Source: an uncultured Pelagibacteraceae bacterium
GTDB lineage: Bacteria; Pseudomonadota; Alphaproteobacteria; Pelagibacterales; Pelagibacteraceae
DNA length: 64,000 bases
Reading direction: 5' to 3'
NCBI GenBank assembly: GCA_902629285.1
Contig: CACOQN010000006.1
Span: 1 to 64,000 of the forward strand
Numbering within the stretch: position 1 is the stretch's first letter; each line of letters opens with the position of its first letter. Under the pieces are notes generated by a model. That model did not search any database. It was not told where the DNA came from and was given only the letters and a program-made list of their open reading frames with translations. This document shows, one piece after another, positions 30,793 to 41,052 of this stretch. The position numbers and the translations under genes were made by a program.

Positions 30793-32077
30793 TTATATAT
30801 TTTTTAATTTTTTGATTAAAATAAAGCCCTCTATCTTCAAAATTTTTAAAACTATCGAATGAAGCTCCAGCTGGACTGAAAAAAATAATATTTTTTTTAG
30901 ATCGTTGAATATTAATTTCTGAAAAAATAACCTTAAGAGTTTCTTGTAAATTTTTAAAATATTTAATTTTTAATTTATTTTTTAAAATTTTTATAAATTT
31001 TCTATGATGTGATCCAAAAATATAAGCTTTGATATTTTTGCACTTTATTTTTGATAATATAAATTTATCTCCTTTTTTGGGAATTCCTCCTAAGATCCAA
31101 TATGAATCATTTAAATTTTTTAATATATTTTCCGAGGAAGCGAAGCTTGTAGATTTTGAGTCGTTAATTATTGTAAGATTTTTTTTATCAAAAATAATTT
31201 GCTGTCTATAATCCAGGCCTTTAAATTTATTAATAGTTTTAATTAATTTTTTGTAATTAAGTTTTAATCTTGGTGCAATTTTAAATATAAATGATAAATT
31301 TTCTTTATTGCCATCAGATATAAAATATTTATTAGTAATTTTATTAAACTTTTTATCTATACCTGAGGTCTGTACTCTGTAGATTTTTGAACTATATTTA
31401 TTTTTATTTAATTTTTTAGTTATTAGTTTATCTTCTTTTTTTACGTAGGCAAAAGATCCACTTATTTGAGATTTTAATAATTTAAATTTTGCATTTATAT
31501 AATTTTTTAAACTTTTATGTCTCTCAATGTGGTCTGCGGTTATGTTTAAAATTACAGCATATTTTGATCTAAATACACTACTGTATTCTAGCTGATAAGA
31601 AGAAGCCTCTATTATAAAGATTGTTTTTTTTGTAATATTTTTTTCTGATAATGCTGGATTTCCAATATTCCCAATAAGTCTTGAGTCTTTTTTTTGATCA
31701 ATTAAAGCATCATGTAAAATTTTAGCAGTTGTAGATTTGCCGTTAGTTCCAGTAATCGTAATACTTTCATTTTTATAAAATGAAAATAAAACGTCAAGGT
31801 CAGTATGAATTTTTTTAAAATTTTTCTTTAAAAATTTTGATAATTTACAATTTGAAATATCAATTCCAGGACTAATAATAATTCTATCAAAATTTATCTT
31901 TTGAATTTGTTCGTATCTAATTATTTTTTTTTGAAGTTTTAATTTAATTTTTTGATTGTCATCAAACAAATACACATCTGACTTGTTTTTTAAAAACTCA
32001 TAAGATGAAATGCCACTCTTTCCTAAACCATAAATTAATATTTTTTTTCTTAAAAAAATATTATTAAATATTTTCAT
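30779..32077 (-). CDS. murD: UDP-N-acetylmuramoylalanine--D-glutamate ligase
   Basis: 432 residues from the ATG at 32077, which overlaps the mraY stop by one base (TAATG). A longer in-frame start would reach 58 bp into mraY and add residues unlike the family. Motifs are ILIYGLGKSGISS, TITGTNGKSTTAKIL (P-loop), EASSYQLEY, NITADHIERH, LDYRQQII and NDSKSTSFASSE. It adds D-Glu to UDP-MurNAc-L-Ala. The ftsW gene overlaps its end by 14 bp. Confidence 0.95.
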   Translation of the reverse strand: MKIFNNIFLRKKILIYGLGKSGISSYEFLKNKSDVYLFDDNQKIKLKLQKKIIRYEQIQKINFDRIIISPGIDISNCKLSKFLKKNFKKIHTDLDVLFSFYKNESITITGTNGKSTTAKILHDALIDQKKDSRLIGNIGNPALSEKNITKKTIFIIEASSYQLEYSSVFRSKYAVILNITADHIERHKSLKNYINAKFKLLKSQISGSFAYVKKEDKLITKKLNKNKYSSKIYRVQTSGIDKKFNKITNKYFISDGNKENLSFIFKIAPRLKLNYKKLIKTINKFKGLDYRQQIIFDKKNLTIINDSKSTSFASSENILKNLNDSYWILGGIPKKGDKFILSKIKCKNIKAYIFGSHHRKFIKILKNKLKIKYFKNLQETLKVIFSEINIQRSKKNIIFFSPAGASFDSFKNFEDRGLYFNQKIKKYINAKQ

Positions 32078-33162
32078 TATCTTAATTTTAAAGTAGCTAA
32101 ACCAATCATAGCTAGGATGATAGAGATAATCCAAAACCTAATTACAACAGTAGACTCTGGCCATCCCTTTTTCTCAAAATGATGGTGAATAGGCGCCATT
32201 CTAAAAATTCTTTTTCCAGTAAGTTTAAACGAAATAACCTGAACCATTACTGAAACTGCCTCTAGTACAAAAAGTCCACCAGTAATAGCTAAAACAATTT
32301 CATGTTTTGTGATAATTCCTACTGCCCCTAAAGATCCGCCAAGAGATAACGAGCCTGTGTCACCCATAAAAATTTTAGCAGGTGGAGCATTAAACCATAA
32401 GAAACCTAAACAAGAGCCGATAATTGCACCACAAAAAATTGATACTTCACCAGTTCCTTCTATGTAGGGTATTTGTAAATAATTTGAAAATACAATGTTT
32501 CCTGTAACATAACTTATGAAAGCAAAACATGCTGCAACTAATATTACAGGCACTGTTGCTAGACCATCTAATCCATCTGTAAGATTAACAGCATTTGACG
32601 AACCAATAATTACAAATATTGCAAATGGTATAAAAAACCATCCAAGGTTTATGATTAAATTTTTAAAGAATGGAAAATACAAATTATTTAAATCTTGATA
32701 ATCGTTTAAATAAACAAAAAAACTTACACCAATTATTGCTAATATTATTTGTGAAGCTATTTTAAACTTTGAAGAAATTCCTGATGAGTTGCTAAATTTA
32801 ATCTTCTTAAAGTCATCATATGCTCCCAATAAACCAAAAGTAATTGCTATGTAGATACAAAATAAAATATTAATATTTGATAAATCTGCCCAAAATATTA
32901 CTGATACCAATAAGCTGAATAAAATAATTAAACCTCCCATTGTAGGTGTACCAATTTTTTTAACTATGTGATCTTCAGGTCCATCATCCCGGATAGGATT
33001 TAAAATTTTTTGTTTTGAAAAAAATTTAATAAAAGGACCTCCGATAATCAGCACAATAACCAATGAGGTGAAAAAAGATAAACCTGTTCTAAAAGTTAAA
33101 TATTTAAATACATTTAAAAAACTAAAAGTGTCTACAAAATTTAACAAAAATTGATAAAGCAT
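32077..33162 (-). CDS. mraY: phospho-N-acetylmuramoyl-pentapeptide transferase
   Basis: 361 residues, ten-helix membrane enzyme that links UDP-MurNAc-pentapeptide to undecaprenyl phosphate to give lipid I. Motifs are KKIGTPTMGGLI, the Asp-rich GAYDDFKKI, NLTDGLDGLATVP, FMGDTGSLSLGG, and the cytosolic RMAPIHHHFEKKGWPES. It begins immediately after the murE-murF fusion (0 bp) and shares one base with murD. Confidence 0.97.
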   Translation of the reverse strand: MLYQFLLNFVDTFSFLNVFKYLTFRTGLSFFTSLVIVLIIGGPFIKFFSKQKILNPIRDDGPEDHIVKKIGTPTMGGLIILFSLLVSVIFWADLSNINILFCIYIAITFGLLGAYDDFKKIKFSNSSGISSKFKIASQIILAIIGVSFFVYLNDYQDLNNLYFPFFKNLIINLGWFFIPFAIFVIIGSSNAVNLTDGLDGLATVPVILVAACFAFISYVTGNIVFSNYLQIPYIEGTGEVSIFCGAIIGSCLGFLWFNAPPAKIFMGDTGSLSLGGSLGAVGIITKHEIVLAITGGLFVLEAVSVMVQVISFKLTGKRIFRMAPIHHHFEKKGWPESTVVIRFWIISIILAMIGLATLKLR

Positions 33163-36006
33163 TTAATGCAATCCTTTCAGATCTTTTACTATGTCGTTGA
33201 ATCCTGTCGCAAGTGAGGCTTTAATCATTAAATAATCATTATTATTTAAATCTTTTCTTATCAATTCAATAATTTGAGATTTGTTTAATAAAATCCGGCC
33301 TTTTTTAGCTTTTGAGATACTTGCAAATATTATTGATGCCATTTTACCTTTAACAAATACCTTATCTATATTGGTTTGATTAATTATTGGAGCAATAGAT
33401 TTATGAAGTTTTTTAGAATGACTACCCAGCTCTAACATGTCACCAATTAGTAGATATTTATTTGATTTTTTTGAGTTTAATTTATCAAAATTTTTTATTG
33501 CTGATTTTAACGATAGAGGATTTGAATTATAACTTTGATCAATTAAATTAATTTTTTTATTATCAATTTTTACTAGAGAATGATCTCCTCTTCCTTCAGG
33601 AATTTTAAAATTGAGAAAAATATTTTCATTAAGTATAAATATATTTTTATAAATACTGATAACTGCTAAAGCAGAAAGTGTATTGGATATATTAGTTTGA
33701 AAATCGTTAGATAATGCAAAATACTTTTTTTTATTATTTAATCTAATATTAATTCTAAAATTTTTTCCAATGGGCTGTATATTAATTAATTTAATATCTG
33801 ATTTCTGACTTTTAATTCCAAAAGAAACTACTTTAATTTTATTTTCTATGGCAATTTTTTTATGTAATTGAAAAAAGCTGTCATCTGCATTCAATACAAC
33901 ATAACCGTTAGGTTTTATATTGTTAATAATTTCAGATTTTGCCAAAGCAATTTGTTTAATATTTTTGAAATTTTTAGCATGTGCATAATTTATATTTGTT
34001 ATCACACCAACATCTGGTTTTATAATTTTAGACAAATAGTCAATTTCTCCTTTTTTATCCATTCCAATTTCTAAAATTCCAAATTCATCATTTTGTTTTA
34101 AATTAAAAAGACTTAAAGGAACGCCAAATTTATTGTTATAAGATTTTGGAGAAATACTTACTTTTGAAATTTTACTTAATACATTACCCAACAATTCTTT
34201 AAGTGTAGTTTTGCCGCAACTACCTGTGATAGCTATAATATTTGTATCAATACTTTTTCTAAAAGTTTTTGAAATATCTGTTAAGAATTTTAAAGTATTT
34301 TTTACTTTAATCTGTCGGCTTTTATTTAATTTATTTTGAATTTTATTTACAACAGCTAACGATGCTTTTCTATTGAATGATTGTGAAACATATTTATTAC
34401 CGTCATTTTTTTTTCCTCTAATAGCAAAAAAGATATCATTTTTAGTAACTTCTTGAGAATTAATTCTTGCTGTCTTTAAAAATGTCGAAGAAGACAATTT
34501 TTTAATTTTAGCTGTCTCTTTAACCACATTTAATTTTAAATTATCTGATAAATTATTATTTTTATACTTAATAGCATTTAGAATTACCTTTCTATCTGAA
34601 AAAAAAATTTTCTTACTTCCAATATCTTGCGTTTTCTCATGGCCTTTCCCGGCAACTAACAAAATATCACCCGAATCCAAATTATAAATAGCTTGAGTTA
34701 TTGCTATTGCTCTATTAGATATTTCAATAATTCTCTTTTTTTTAATTCCCTTTTTTATATCTCTTCTTATTTTTTGAGGATTTTCAAATCTAGGATTATC
34801 ATTTGTAAGAATTATACTATCTGCAAAATCACTAACTATTTTACCCATTTTTGATCTTTTATTTTGATCCCTATTTCCCCCACAACCGAATAGAACTGAG
34901 ATTGTTTTATCAGGAAATTGTTCTCTAAGATTTAAAAGACAGGTTTTTAAAGCATCAGGCGTATGAGCATAATCAAGAATTACTTTTGATTGATTTTTAA
35001 TTTTACCAATTTTTTCAAACCTTCCCTCAACTGGTTTTAATTTTGGAATTGTATTTAAAATTTTATCTAAACTTATGCCGCTATATTTTGCAGCAATTAT
35101 TGCCATCAAAACATTTTTTAATTGTATTTTTCCAATTAAATTTAAATTTATATCCCTTATTGATTTATTTAATTTAATTCTAAGAAATTGACCCTCTCCT
35201 TTAAAATTATGAGATAAAATCTCTAGATTATTTTTCTCATCATTAAGTGTATGTAATTTTAATTTCTTATTTATTGCAATTTTTTTTATGTTTTTAAACT
35301 CAGGTATTAATTGATCTGTAATTACATTTCCTCTTTTTTGGATTAGATTTTGAAATAAATAAAGTTTTGCTTTTAAATAGTTTTTTAAATTTTTATGATA
35401 ATCAAGATGATCCTGGGATAGATTAGTAAATATACCTGAATTAAACTTTAAACCATCTAATCTATTTTGCTTTAAACCATGGCTTGAAGCTTCCATAATT
35501 ACATTTTCTATATTATGATATTTTAGCTTGCTTAAAATTTTAGCCAATTTGATTGGATCTATTGTGGTATTAGATAAATTCAAATTAATACTTTTTGATT
35601 TAACACCTAATGTGCCAATTGAAGCACCTTTTTTATTATTTAATTTTAATATTTGATAATAAAAATCTGCAACTGATGATTTTCCATTCGTACCAGTAAC
35701 TGCAATTAAATTTTTTGGTTTTTTATTATAAATTTTAAAAGCAGTTTCAGCTAATAATTTTCTTACATTATTTGTATGAATATACAAAATTCCATTTTGA
35801 AATTGATTTTTTTCACTTTCGGTTACAATAATTTTAGATCCTTTTTTAATTGCTTTGGTTATAAATTTATTACCATCAATACTATTTCCTTTAATTGCAA
35901 AAAAAATATTATTTTTTTTAATATTCTTCGTGTCAAATGAAATTCCTGAAAAAGAAAAATTTTTATAATTTTTATTTATGTTGTGAAAATACTTTCCTAG
36001 AAGCAT
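33163..36006 (-). CDS. murEF: fused MurE-MurF ligase
   Basis: 947 residues in one open frame, the sum of two Mur ligases. The MurE half spans about 1-490: P-loop TGTNGKS at 104-110, EASSHGL, DYAHTPDAL and DNPR at 403-406, the motif for meso-diaminopimelate. The MurF half spans about 495-947: P-loop TGSCGKTT at 594-601, EIGMDKKGEI, and DQSYNSNPLSLKSA, matching MurF. It would add meso-DAP and then D-Ala-D-Ala to the precursor in one polypeptide. Both active-site sets look intact. The genes are separate in most alphaproteobacteria. Gaps are 2 bp to ftsI and 0 bp to mraY. Confidence 0.95.
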   Translation of the reverse strand: MLLGKYFHNINKNYKNFSFSGISFDTKNIKKNNIFFAIKGNSIDGNKFITKAIKKGSKIIVTESEKNQFQNGILYIHTNNVRKLLAETAFKIYNKKPKNLIAVTGTNGKSSVADFYYQILKLNNKKGASIGTLGVKSKSINLNLSNTTIDPIKLAKILSKLKYHNIENVIMEASSHGLKQNRLDGLKFNSGIFTNLSQDHLDYHKNLKNYLKAKLYLFQNLIQKRGNVITDQLIPEFKNIKKIAINKKLKLHTLNDEKNNLEILSHNFKGEGQFLRIKLNKSIRDINLNLIGKIQLKNVLMAIIAAKYSGISLDKILNTIPKLKPVEGRFEKIGKIKNQSKVILDYAHTPDALKTCLLNLREQFPDKTISVLFGCGGNRDQNKRSKMGKIVSDFADSIILTNDNPRFENPQKIRRDIKKGIKKKRIIEISNRAIAITQAIYNLDSGDILLVAGKGHEKTQDIGSKKIFFSDRKVILNAIKYKNNNLSDNLKLNVVKETAKIKKLSSSTFLKTARINSQEVTKNDIFFAIRGKKNDGNKYVSQSFNRKASLAVVNKIQNKLNKSRQIKVKNTLKFLTDISKTFRKSIDTNIIAITGSCGKTTLKELLGNVLSKISKVSISPKSYNNKFGVPLSLFNLKQNDEFGILEIGMDKKGEIDYLSKIIKPDVGVITNINYAHAKNFKNIKQIALAKSEIINNIKPNGYVVLNADDSFFQLHKKIAIENKIKVVSFGIKSQKSDIKLINIQPIGKNFRINIRLNNKKKYFALSNDFQTNISNTLSALAVISIYKNIFILNENIFLNFKIPEGRGDHSLVKIDNKKINLIDQSYNSNPLSLKSAIKNFDKLNSKKSNKYLLIGDMLELGSHSKKLHKSIAPIINQTNIDKVFVKGKMASIIFASISKAKKGRILLNKSQIIELIRKDLNNNDYLMIKASLATGFNDIVKDLKGLH

Positions 36007-36008
36007 AA

Positions 36009-37700
36009 TTAATTAACCTCTATATATTTTGTGGCTAAAATAGGCCCAATTTTATCTATGACTTTTCCAGTTACCTCTACTGAGGTCCAACCAGCAGTAT
36101 TATAAAGTGTACCCTTCCACCCTCCTTTTCGATGTCTATACTTATAATAATAATCTTTAGATTTTTTTGGAGTATCTAGCATTACAACAAAAACAAATTG
36201 TGGATTTGATGTAGGAAAAATGGAGGCAAAAGTATTTATTTTTGCCTCAGAATATGCTCCTCCATCAGGTTGATCAGCAGTTCCTGTTTTTCCGCCAATT
36301 TCATAATTTTGAACATCTGCAAATTTAGCTGTCCCTTCCTCAGTATTTACAATTTTTCTTAAAGCGCTAACAACTTGTTCTGAAATACCTCTATTTAATA
36401 TTCTTTCATTTTTTTTATTAAAATTATTTTCTTTATAAATTAATGTTGGCTTAATTTCATATCCACCATTTGATAATATAGAATAACCTTTTGCTAATTG
36501 AAGAATTGTAGTTGCTATTCCATGTCCAAAAGAAGCTGTAGCTAATCTGCATTTTCCAAAATCATACTTTTTTTGAGGAGCAACTTCTTCAATATCAAAA
36601 TCAATATCACTTAACACACCAACTTTTTCTAAAAATAATTTAAATTTTTCTGGACCAATTTTTTGAGCAATTCTGACAGATCCTATATTTCCAGATCTAA
36701 CTAAAATTTGTTCTGCAGTTAAATCTGATGGTATTTCATTATCGTACTCACCTATTCTGTATTTGTCACATTTAATTGATTTGGGTAAACCTAAAAATTC
36801 AGTCTCTGGTATAATTACCTTTTCGTTTAAGGCGCTAGCAAAAGTAAATACTTTAAATACAGAGCCGAGTTCATATGTTCCTTTGGTTACCCTGTTAATA
36901 TAATTTACATTTGTAATATTTTGTCTTTCATTTGGATTAAAATCTGGCAAAGAAACTAATGATAAAATATTGCCATTATTAACATCCATTAAAATGGCTG
37001 CACTACCTTTGCTTTTAAAAATTTCCTGATATTTAATTAATTCTTTTCTTATTAAAAATTGAATATCCTTATCTAAAGTAAGTCTAATAGGTTTTTTTGA
37101 TTGTCTAAGTTCCTCATTCAATGATTTTTCCAATCCAGAAATCCCATTATTATCATCATCTATCTGACCTAAAACATGACTAAAAAGATTTTTTTGTGGA
37201 TACATTCTTAAAACTCTTTCTTCGGGAACTAAAGCTTTATCCCCTAATTTCATAATTTTTTCATAATTCTCCTCTGAAATTTTCTTCTCTAAATAAAAAA
37301 ATTTCTTAGTTTTTATTTTGTTTTTAATTTCATCAAAATTTTTATCAGGAAAAATAATATTTAAACTTAGGAGTAATTTTTTTTCATTGATTATATCTGA
37401 AGTTTTTATACCAATATCAATCGATTTAACTGTCTTAGCTAAATAATTTCTATTGATATCTATGATGTCTGCTCGATAAAGCTGATTTTTAGATGCAGGA
37501 AGATTATTTATTTTTTCTAATTTACTCTTTCGTGAACCTAAGTGAATTAAGTGTATAGTATAAATTAAATATATAATAAAAAAAACAAAGAAAATAAAAG
37601 CTATACGATTAAATTGAATATTTAATCCATTATCTTTTTTCTTAAATATAAAATCACTTTTATAATCTTCTATAGTTAATTTCGATTTATTTTCAGCCAT
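36009..37700 (-). CDS. ftsI: peptidoglycan D,D-transpeptidase FtsI (PBP3)
   Basis: 563 residues. One N-terminal membrane helix (about 32-52), a pedestal domain, then the penicillin-binding transpeptidase domain. Active-site motifs are SVFK at 280-283, SGN in LVRSGNIGSV and KTG in GGKTGTADQPDGG. It cross-links septal peptidoglycan with FtsW. It shares one base with the ftsL-like gene upstream and precedes the murE-murF fusion by 2 bp. Confidence 0.96.
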   Translation of the reverse strand: MAENKSKLTIEDYKSDFIFKKKDNGLNIQFNRIAFIFFVFFIIYLIYTIHLIHLGSRKSKLEKINNLPASKNQLYRADIIDINRNYLAKTVKSIDIGIKTSDIINEKKLLLSLNIIFPDKNFDEIKNKIKTKKFFYLEKKISEENYEKIMKLGDKALVPEERVLRMYPQKNLFSHVLGQIDDDNNGISGLEKSLNEELRQSKKPIRLTLDKDIQFLIRKELIKYQEIFKSKGSAAILMDVNNGNILSLVSLPDFNPNERQNITNVNYINRVTKGTYELGSVFKVFTFASALNEKVIIPETEFLGLPKSIKCDKYRIGEYDNEIPSDLTAEQILVRSGNIGSVRIAQKIGPEKFKLFLEKVGVLSDIDFDIEEVAPQKKYDFGKCRLATASFGHGIATTILQLAKGYSILSNGGYEIKPTLIYKENNFNKKNERILNRGISEQVVSALRKIVNTEEGTAKFADVQNYEIGGKTGTADQPDGGAYSEAKINTFASIFPTSNPQFVFVVMLDTPKKSKDYYYKYRHRKGGWKGTLYNTAGWTSVEVTGKVIDKIGPILATKYIEVN

Positions 37701-38005
37701 TAATCTTTAATAATTTTATAATTTTGGATTTTATTTTTACCGTCTGAAATATTGTAAATTTTTAAATCGTTTATATTTTTTTGAATTAAATCATCCTCAA
37801 AATACTGAGATTGATATTCAAGCAATCTTTCCGCAGAACTTAAATAATCATACTCTAAAGATACATTTTCAAATTCAGACTTTAAAACTCTAATATTCTC
37901 TTTTACTGTAAATATTTCATCTTCAATCTGTTTAGTAGTATTTTTTATTATTGCAGTTGATAAGACTAAAAAGAAAATCACTGCAGCTAAAATAAGCTTT
38001 TTCAA
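37700..38005 (-). CDS. ftsL: FtsL-like small bitopic division protein
   Basis: 101 residues: a membrane helix at about 4-20 followed by a predicted coiled coil ([38 protein letters not shown]). This is the FtsL architecture. Sequence identity cannot be used because FtsL is poorly conserved. The position between rsmH (4-bp overlap) and ftsI (1-base overlap) is the standard ftsL slot, which carries the call. FtsL forms the FtsQLB complex that activates FtsWI. Confidence 0.85.
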   Translation of the reverse strand: MKKLILAAVIFFLVLSTAIIKNTTKQIEDEIFTVKENIRVLKSEFENVSLEYDYLSSAERLLEYQSQYFEDDLIQKNINDLKIYNISDGKNKIQNYKIIKD

Positions 38006-39012
38006 AGTTTGTCTCCATAATTTTCAATTTCAATATAATTTCTGAATTGCTCCTCTATGTCGGTATCAAAATTATAAGAATCTGTTTTTTTAATCGCATA
38101 TCTAAATTTAGCAGATCTAGATGGTGGATTTTTGAACACCTCCTCATCTGAGGGTATTATTGGTTTTTTTTGAATTAAGTTAAACAGGGTATCTGCTTGT
38201 TCTACAACTGGACTGTATCGTGAAATACTTTTATTTTCTGAGAGACTTTTAAAAAAATATTTTACTATTTTATCCTCTAACGAATGAAATGTGACTACGC
38301 CTAAAACTCCACCTTTTTTTAAAACCTTAGTAGCATTGATAAGTCCAAGAATGAGCTCACTTATTTCTTTATTCACAAATATTCTAAGTGCTTGAAAAAC
38401 CTTGGTCGCATTATGCACTTTAAAATTTTTTCTTTTTTTTGATTTATCAATAATTTCGACTAAATTTTTTGTATCAATTTTATTTTTTAATCTTTCTTTT
38501 GTAATATTTCGTACAATGTATTTTGCCTCTTTTTCATCTCCAAAAAATTTAAAAATTTTTTCTAATTCTTTTTTATCTAGTTTATTGATTGCGTCTTCGG
38601 CTGAATAATTATTTAAACCCAGCTGCATATTTAATTTACCATTTGCTTCAAATGATAGTCCTTTTTTTGGGTCTTTTATTTGAGTATAAGAATAACCAAG
38701 ATCAAAAATTACTCCTCTTATATTTTCATTTTTGAGCTTTAAATTATTTAATTGGCTAAATTTAATATTTTTAAAAATAAATCTATCTTCAAATTTTTCT
38801 TTTAATTGATTAGCAATTTTTTGACTCTCTATGTCTCTATCAAGAGCTATTACGTTTGTATTTTCAAAATCTAAAATTTTTTTAGAATAGCCACCTTGAC
38901 CAAATGTACAATCGATAAATGTGCCACCATGTTGAGGGGAAATAACACTAATAATTTCTTTTAGCAGTACCGGGTAGTGCTTTTGCAATTTCGGTACTAT
39001 GGTGGCGTCCAT
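38002..39012 (-). CDS. rsmH: 16S rRNA m4C1402 methyltransferase
   Basis: 336 residues of the RsmH (MraW) family. It N4-methylates C1402 in 16S rRNA using SAM. Motifs are [10 protein letters not shown] near the start, the SAM-binding [34 protein letters not shown], and the C-terminal [12 protein letters not shown] and PSRSAKFRY. It follows ftsZ by 18 bp. In most bacteria it directly follows mraZ; here ftsZ has been placed between them. Confidence 0.96.
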   Translation of the reverse strand: MDATIVPKLQKHYPVLLKEIISVISPQHGGTFIDCTFGQGGYSKKILDFENTNVIALDRDIESQKIANQLKEKFEDRFIFKNIKFSQLNNLKLKNENIRGVIFDLGYSYTQIKDPKKGLSFEANGKLNMQLGLNNYSAEDAINKLDKKELEKIFKFFGDEKEAKYIVRNITKERLKNKIDTKNLVEIIDKSKKRKNFKVHNATKVFQALRIFVNKEISELILGLINATKVLKKGGVLGVVTFHSLEDKIVKYFFKSLSENKSISRYSPVVEQADTLFNLIQKKPIIPSDEEVFKNPPSRSAKFRYAIKKTDSYNFDTDIEEQFRNYIEIENYGDKL

Positions 39013-39030
39013 TTATCTTTAAGAAGACCA

Positions 39031-40512
39031 TTAATTTTTTTGTCTTCTTAAGAATGCTGGTATCTCAAGATCGTCTTCTTCCTCTTCTTCTGAAGATAAC
39101 AAATCTTCAGGACTTGAATTATAAGTTTCTGAACTAAATAAATCTGGTGCATCAGTATCAACTCCAAATTCTTTCAGATCATTTGAGGTTTCCTCTTCGA
39201 TATTTGTCTCTTGCATTTCTTCATTTACTGTTTCCATGGCCTCTTGTGCAAAAGATTTTTCTAATTCATTAACTGAATTGTCCTCAACAATACTTTTACT
39301 TTCTATACTAGTGTTTTGTACAACCTCCTCATTCATCATTTGATTATGTGAGCTTTCTGATTGTTGTTCTTGGATAATCTCGTTTTCAAGTTTCAAAGCA
39401 TTAGCACCATGCATAATTGGTTTCGAGGATGTTGTATTTGAAAAATTAAAGGATTGAGAAGATCCAATATTTGAAAAATCAGAATAACCTGGATTACGAT
39501 TGTGTATTCTATGAACCATATTTACCACTGATTTTGATTCAGGTTGTTGGCCATCAAGAGAAGTTGCAACAATTGAAACTCTTATTCTTCCATCAAGCTC
39601 TACATCAGTTATAGCTCCAATTATTACCTCAGCTTCCGCATCTACTTCAGATCTAATTTTATTGACTACTTCGTCTACCTCAAAAAGTTTAAGATCTTTA
39701 CCCCCAGTTATATTAACTAATAATCCTTTAGCACCTTTTAAAGTGTAATCATCAATTAAAGGGTTACTAATTGCCATCTCCGCAGCTTGCATTGCACGAC
39801 CTTCACCTTCAGCTTCTCCAGTTCCCATCATGGCTTTGCCCATTGAAGCCATTACTGTTTCAACATCAGCAAAATCTAAATTGATGATACCAGGTCTTAC
39901 CATTAAATCCGTAACACTTTGAACACCATGCCTCAAAACATTATTTGAAAGGTTAAACGACTCTTCAAATGTTGTTTGTTCATTAGCTATTTTAAACAAG
40001 TTTTGATTAGGAATAACAATTATCGTATCAACATGTTTTCTTAACTCCTCTAAACCTTGTTGTGCTCTTCGCATTCTTGAGGGGCCTTCATATAAAAATG
40101 GAAGAGTAACAACGCCTACAGTCAAAATATTTAATTCTTTAGCAGCTCTAGCAATTACATGAGCAGCACCAGTACCTGTACCACCACCCATACCAGCTGC
40201 AATAAATACCATGTTCGCGCCTTGGAGTGTATTTACAATTTCATTTAAAGATTCATCTGCTGCAGCTTGTCCAATATCTAATTTTGCACCAGCACCCAAT
40301 CCTTTTGTTAAATTTAAACCAATTTGAATTCTTGTTTTTGCTTTACTAAGCTTCAAATCTTGAGCATCAGTATTTACCGCAATAAATTCTACTCCTTGCA
40401 TATTATTTTCAATCATTTCATTAATTGCATTTCCTCCAGCGCCACCAACTCCTAAAACTAGTAGTCGCGGCTGTAGCTCTTTAATCTCTGGTGCTTTAAA
40501 GTTAATTGTCAT
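39031..40512 (-). CDS. ftsZ: cell division GTPase FtsZ
   Basis: 493 residues. The tubulin-like GTPase core holds [14 protein letters not shown] at 21-34, the signature [10 protein letters not shown] at 109-118 and the T7-loop region [12 protein letters not shown] long acidic linker follows. The C-terminal conserved peptide ([12 protein letters not shown]) normally binds FtsA. FtsZ forms the division ring. A GAGGGG Shine-Dalgarno, within the end of mraZ, lies just before the ATG. The location, 1 bp behind mraZ and before rsmH, is unusual. It is normally at the other end of the cluster, behind ftsA. The protein itself looks complete. Confidence 0.98.
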   Translation of the reverse strand: MTINFKAPEIKELQPRLLVLGVGGAGGNAINEMIENNMQGVEFIAVNTDAQDLKLSKAKTRIQIGLNLTKGLGAGAKLDIGQAAADESLNEIVNTLQGANMVFIAAGMGGGTGTGAAHVIARAAKELNILTVGVVTLPFLYEGPSRMRRAQQGLEELRKHVDTIIVIPNQNLFKIANEQTTFEESFNLSNNVLRHGVQSVTDLMVRPGIINLDFADVETVMASMGKAMMGTGEAEGEGRAMQAAEMAISNPLIDDYTLKGAKGLLVNITGGKDLKLFEVDEVVNKIRSEVDAEAEVIIGAITDVELDGRIRVSIVATSLDGQQPESKSVVNMVHRIHNRNPGYSDFSNIGSSQSFNFSNTTSSKPIMHGANALKLENEIIQEQQSESSHNQMMNEEVVQNTSIESKSIVEDNSVNELEKSFAQEAMETVNEEMQETNIEEETSNDLKEFGVDTDAPDLFSSETYNSSPEDLLSSEEEEEDDLEIPAFLRRQKN

Positions 40513-40513
40513 C

Positions 40514-40981
40514 TTATTTCCCCTCGTTGTTGTTTAAGTGTTTTTCCCATTTAAGACTTGCTCGATTTATATTTGCTTTTTTTCTTGCTGTTATCTTAAA
40601 TTTTTCAAATGCTGCTGGTTCCCATATTTGGAATGTTTGACCTTGTCCAACAAACAACATGCTATTTTTTATTTTTGCATGTTTTAATAATTTTGTTGTA
40701 AGTGAAATTCTTCCTTCACTATCGAACTGTAAATTTATACTTTCTGATAATATTGATGTTGCGAAATAATCTCTTTTTTCCTCAAAAGGATTTAAAGAGT
40801 CAATTGATGAGGAAATTTTTTCAATTCTATCTTGAGAACAAGCTTCTATTGAGGGGTTATTGAAAGATGGATAACAAATAACACCATTGTATCCTAAATT
40901 TGACAAATATGATCTGAAACTAGCTGGCACAGACACTCTCCCCTTTTTGTCTAATTTGTTCTCGTAAGTAGATAAAAACAT
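40514..40981 (-). CDS. mraZ: transcriptional regulator MraZ
   Basis: 155 residues with two SpoVT/AbrB-like halves: [14 protein letters not shown] near residue 10 and [17 protein letters not shown] near 85. MraZ forms rings that bind tandem TGGG-type repeats upstream of its own gene and represses the division and cell-wall cluster. Such repeats are visible over its promoter here. It is separated from ftsZ by one base, so ftsZ is the first downstream target. Confidence 0.96.
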   Translation of the reverse strand: MFLSTYENKLDKKGRVSVPASFRSYLSNLGYNGVICYPSFNNPSIEACSQDRIEKISSSIDSLNPFEEKRDYFATSILSESINLQFDSEGRISLTTKLLKHAKIKNSMLFVGQGQTFQIWEPAAFEKFKITARKKANINRASLKWEKHLNNNEGK

Positions 40982-41009
40982 ATATTTTTAAATTTTTAAA
41001 TTCCATAAT

Positions 41010-41034
41010 TGGGAATATATGGGAATATATGGGT
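41010..41034. promoter_or_regulatory. three MraZ-type boxes
   Basis: On the plus strand TGGGA, TGGGA and TGGGT begin at 41010, 41020 and 41030, each separated by the same ATATA spacer (10-bp period). This matches the known MraZ site design of TGGGA-like repeats one helical turn apart. They lie 29-53 bp upstream of the mraZ ATG and overlap the -10 element. Confidence 0.8.
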
Positions 41035-41052
41035 ATTTAAAATAATAGTCAA
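41024..41052 (-). promoter_or_regulatory. promoter of the mraZ-ftsZ division cluster
   Basis: On the minus strand a -35 TTGACT (41047-41052) and a -10 TATATT (41024-41029) are 17 bp apart. The -10 falls between two MraZ boxes, so MraZ binding would block polymerase. Transcription would start near 41017, leaving a leader of about 35 nt. Confidence 0.7.

Noticed and set aside
32078..32134. 19-codon extension of MurD into mraY
   Set aside because: It would overlap the conserved mraY C-terminus by 58 bp; the ATG at 32077 gives the normal one-base overlap.
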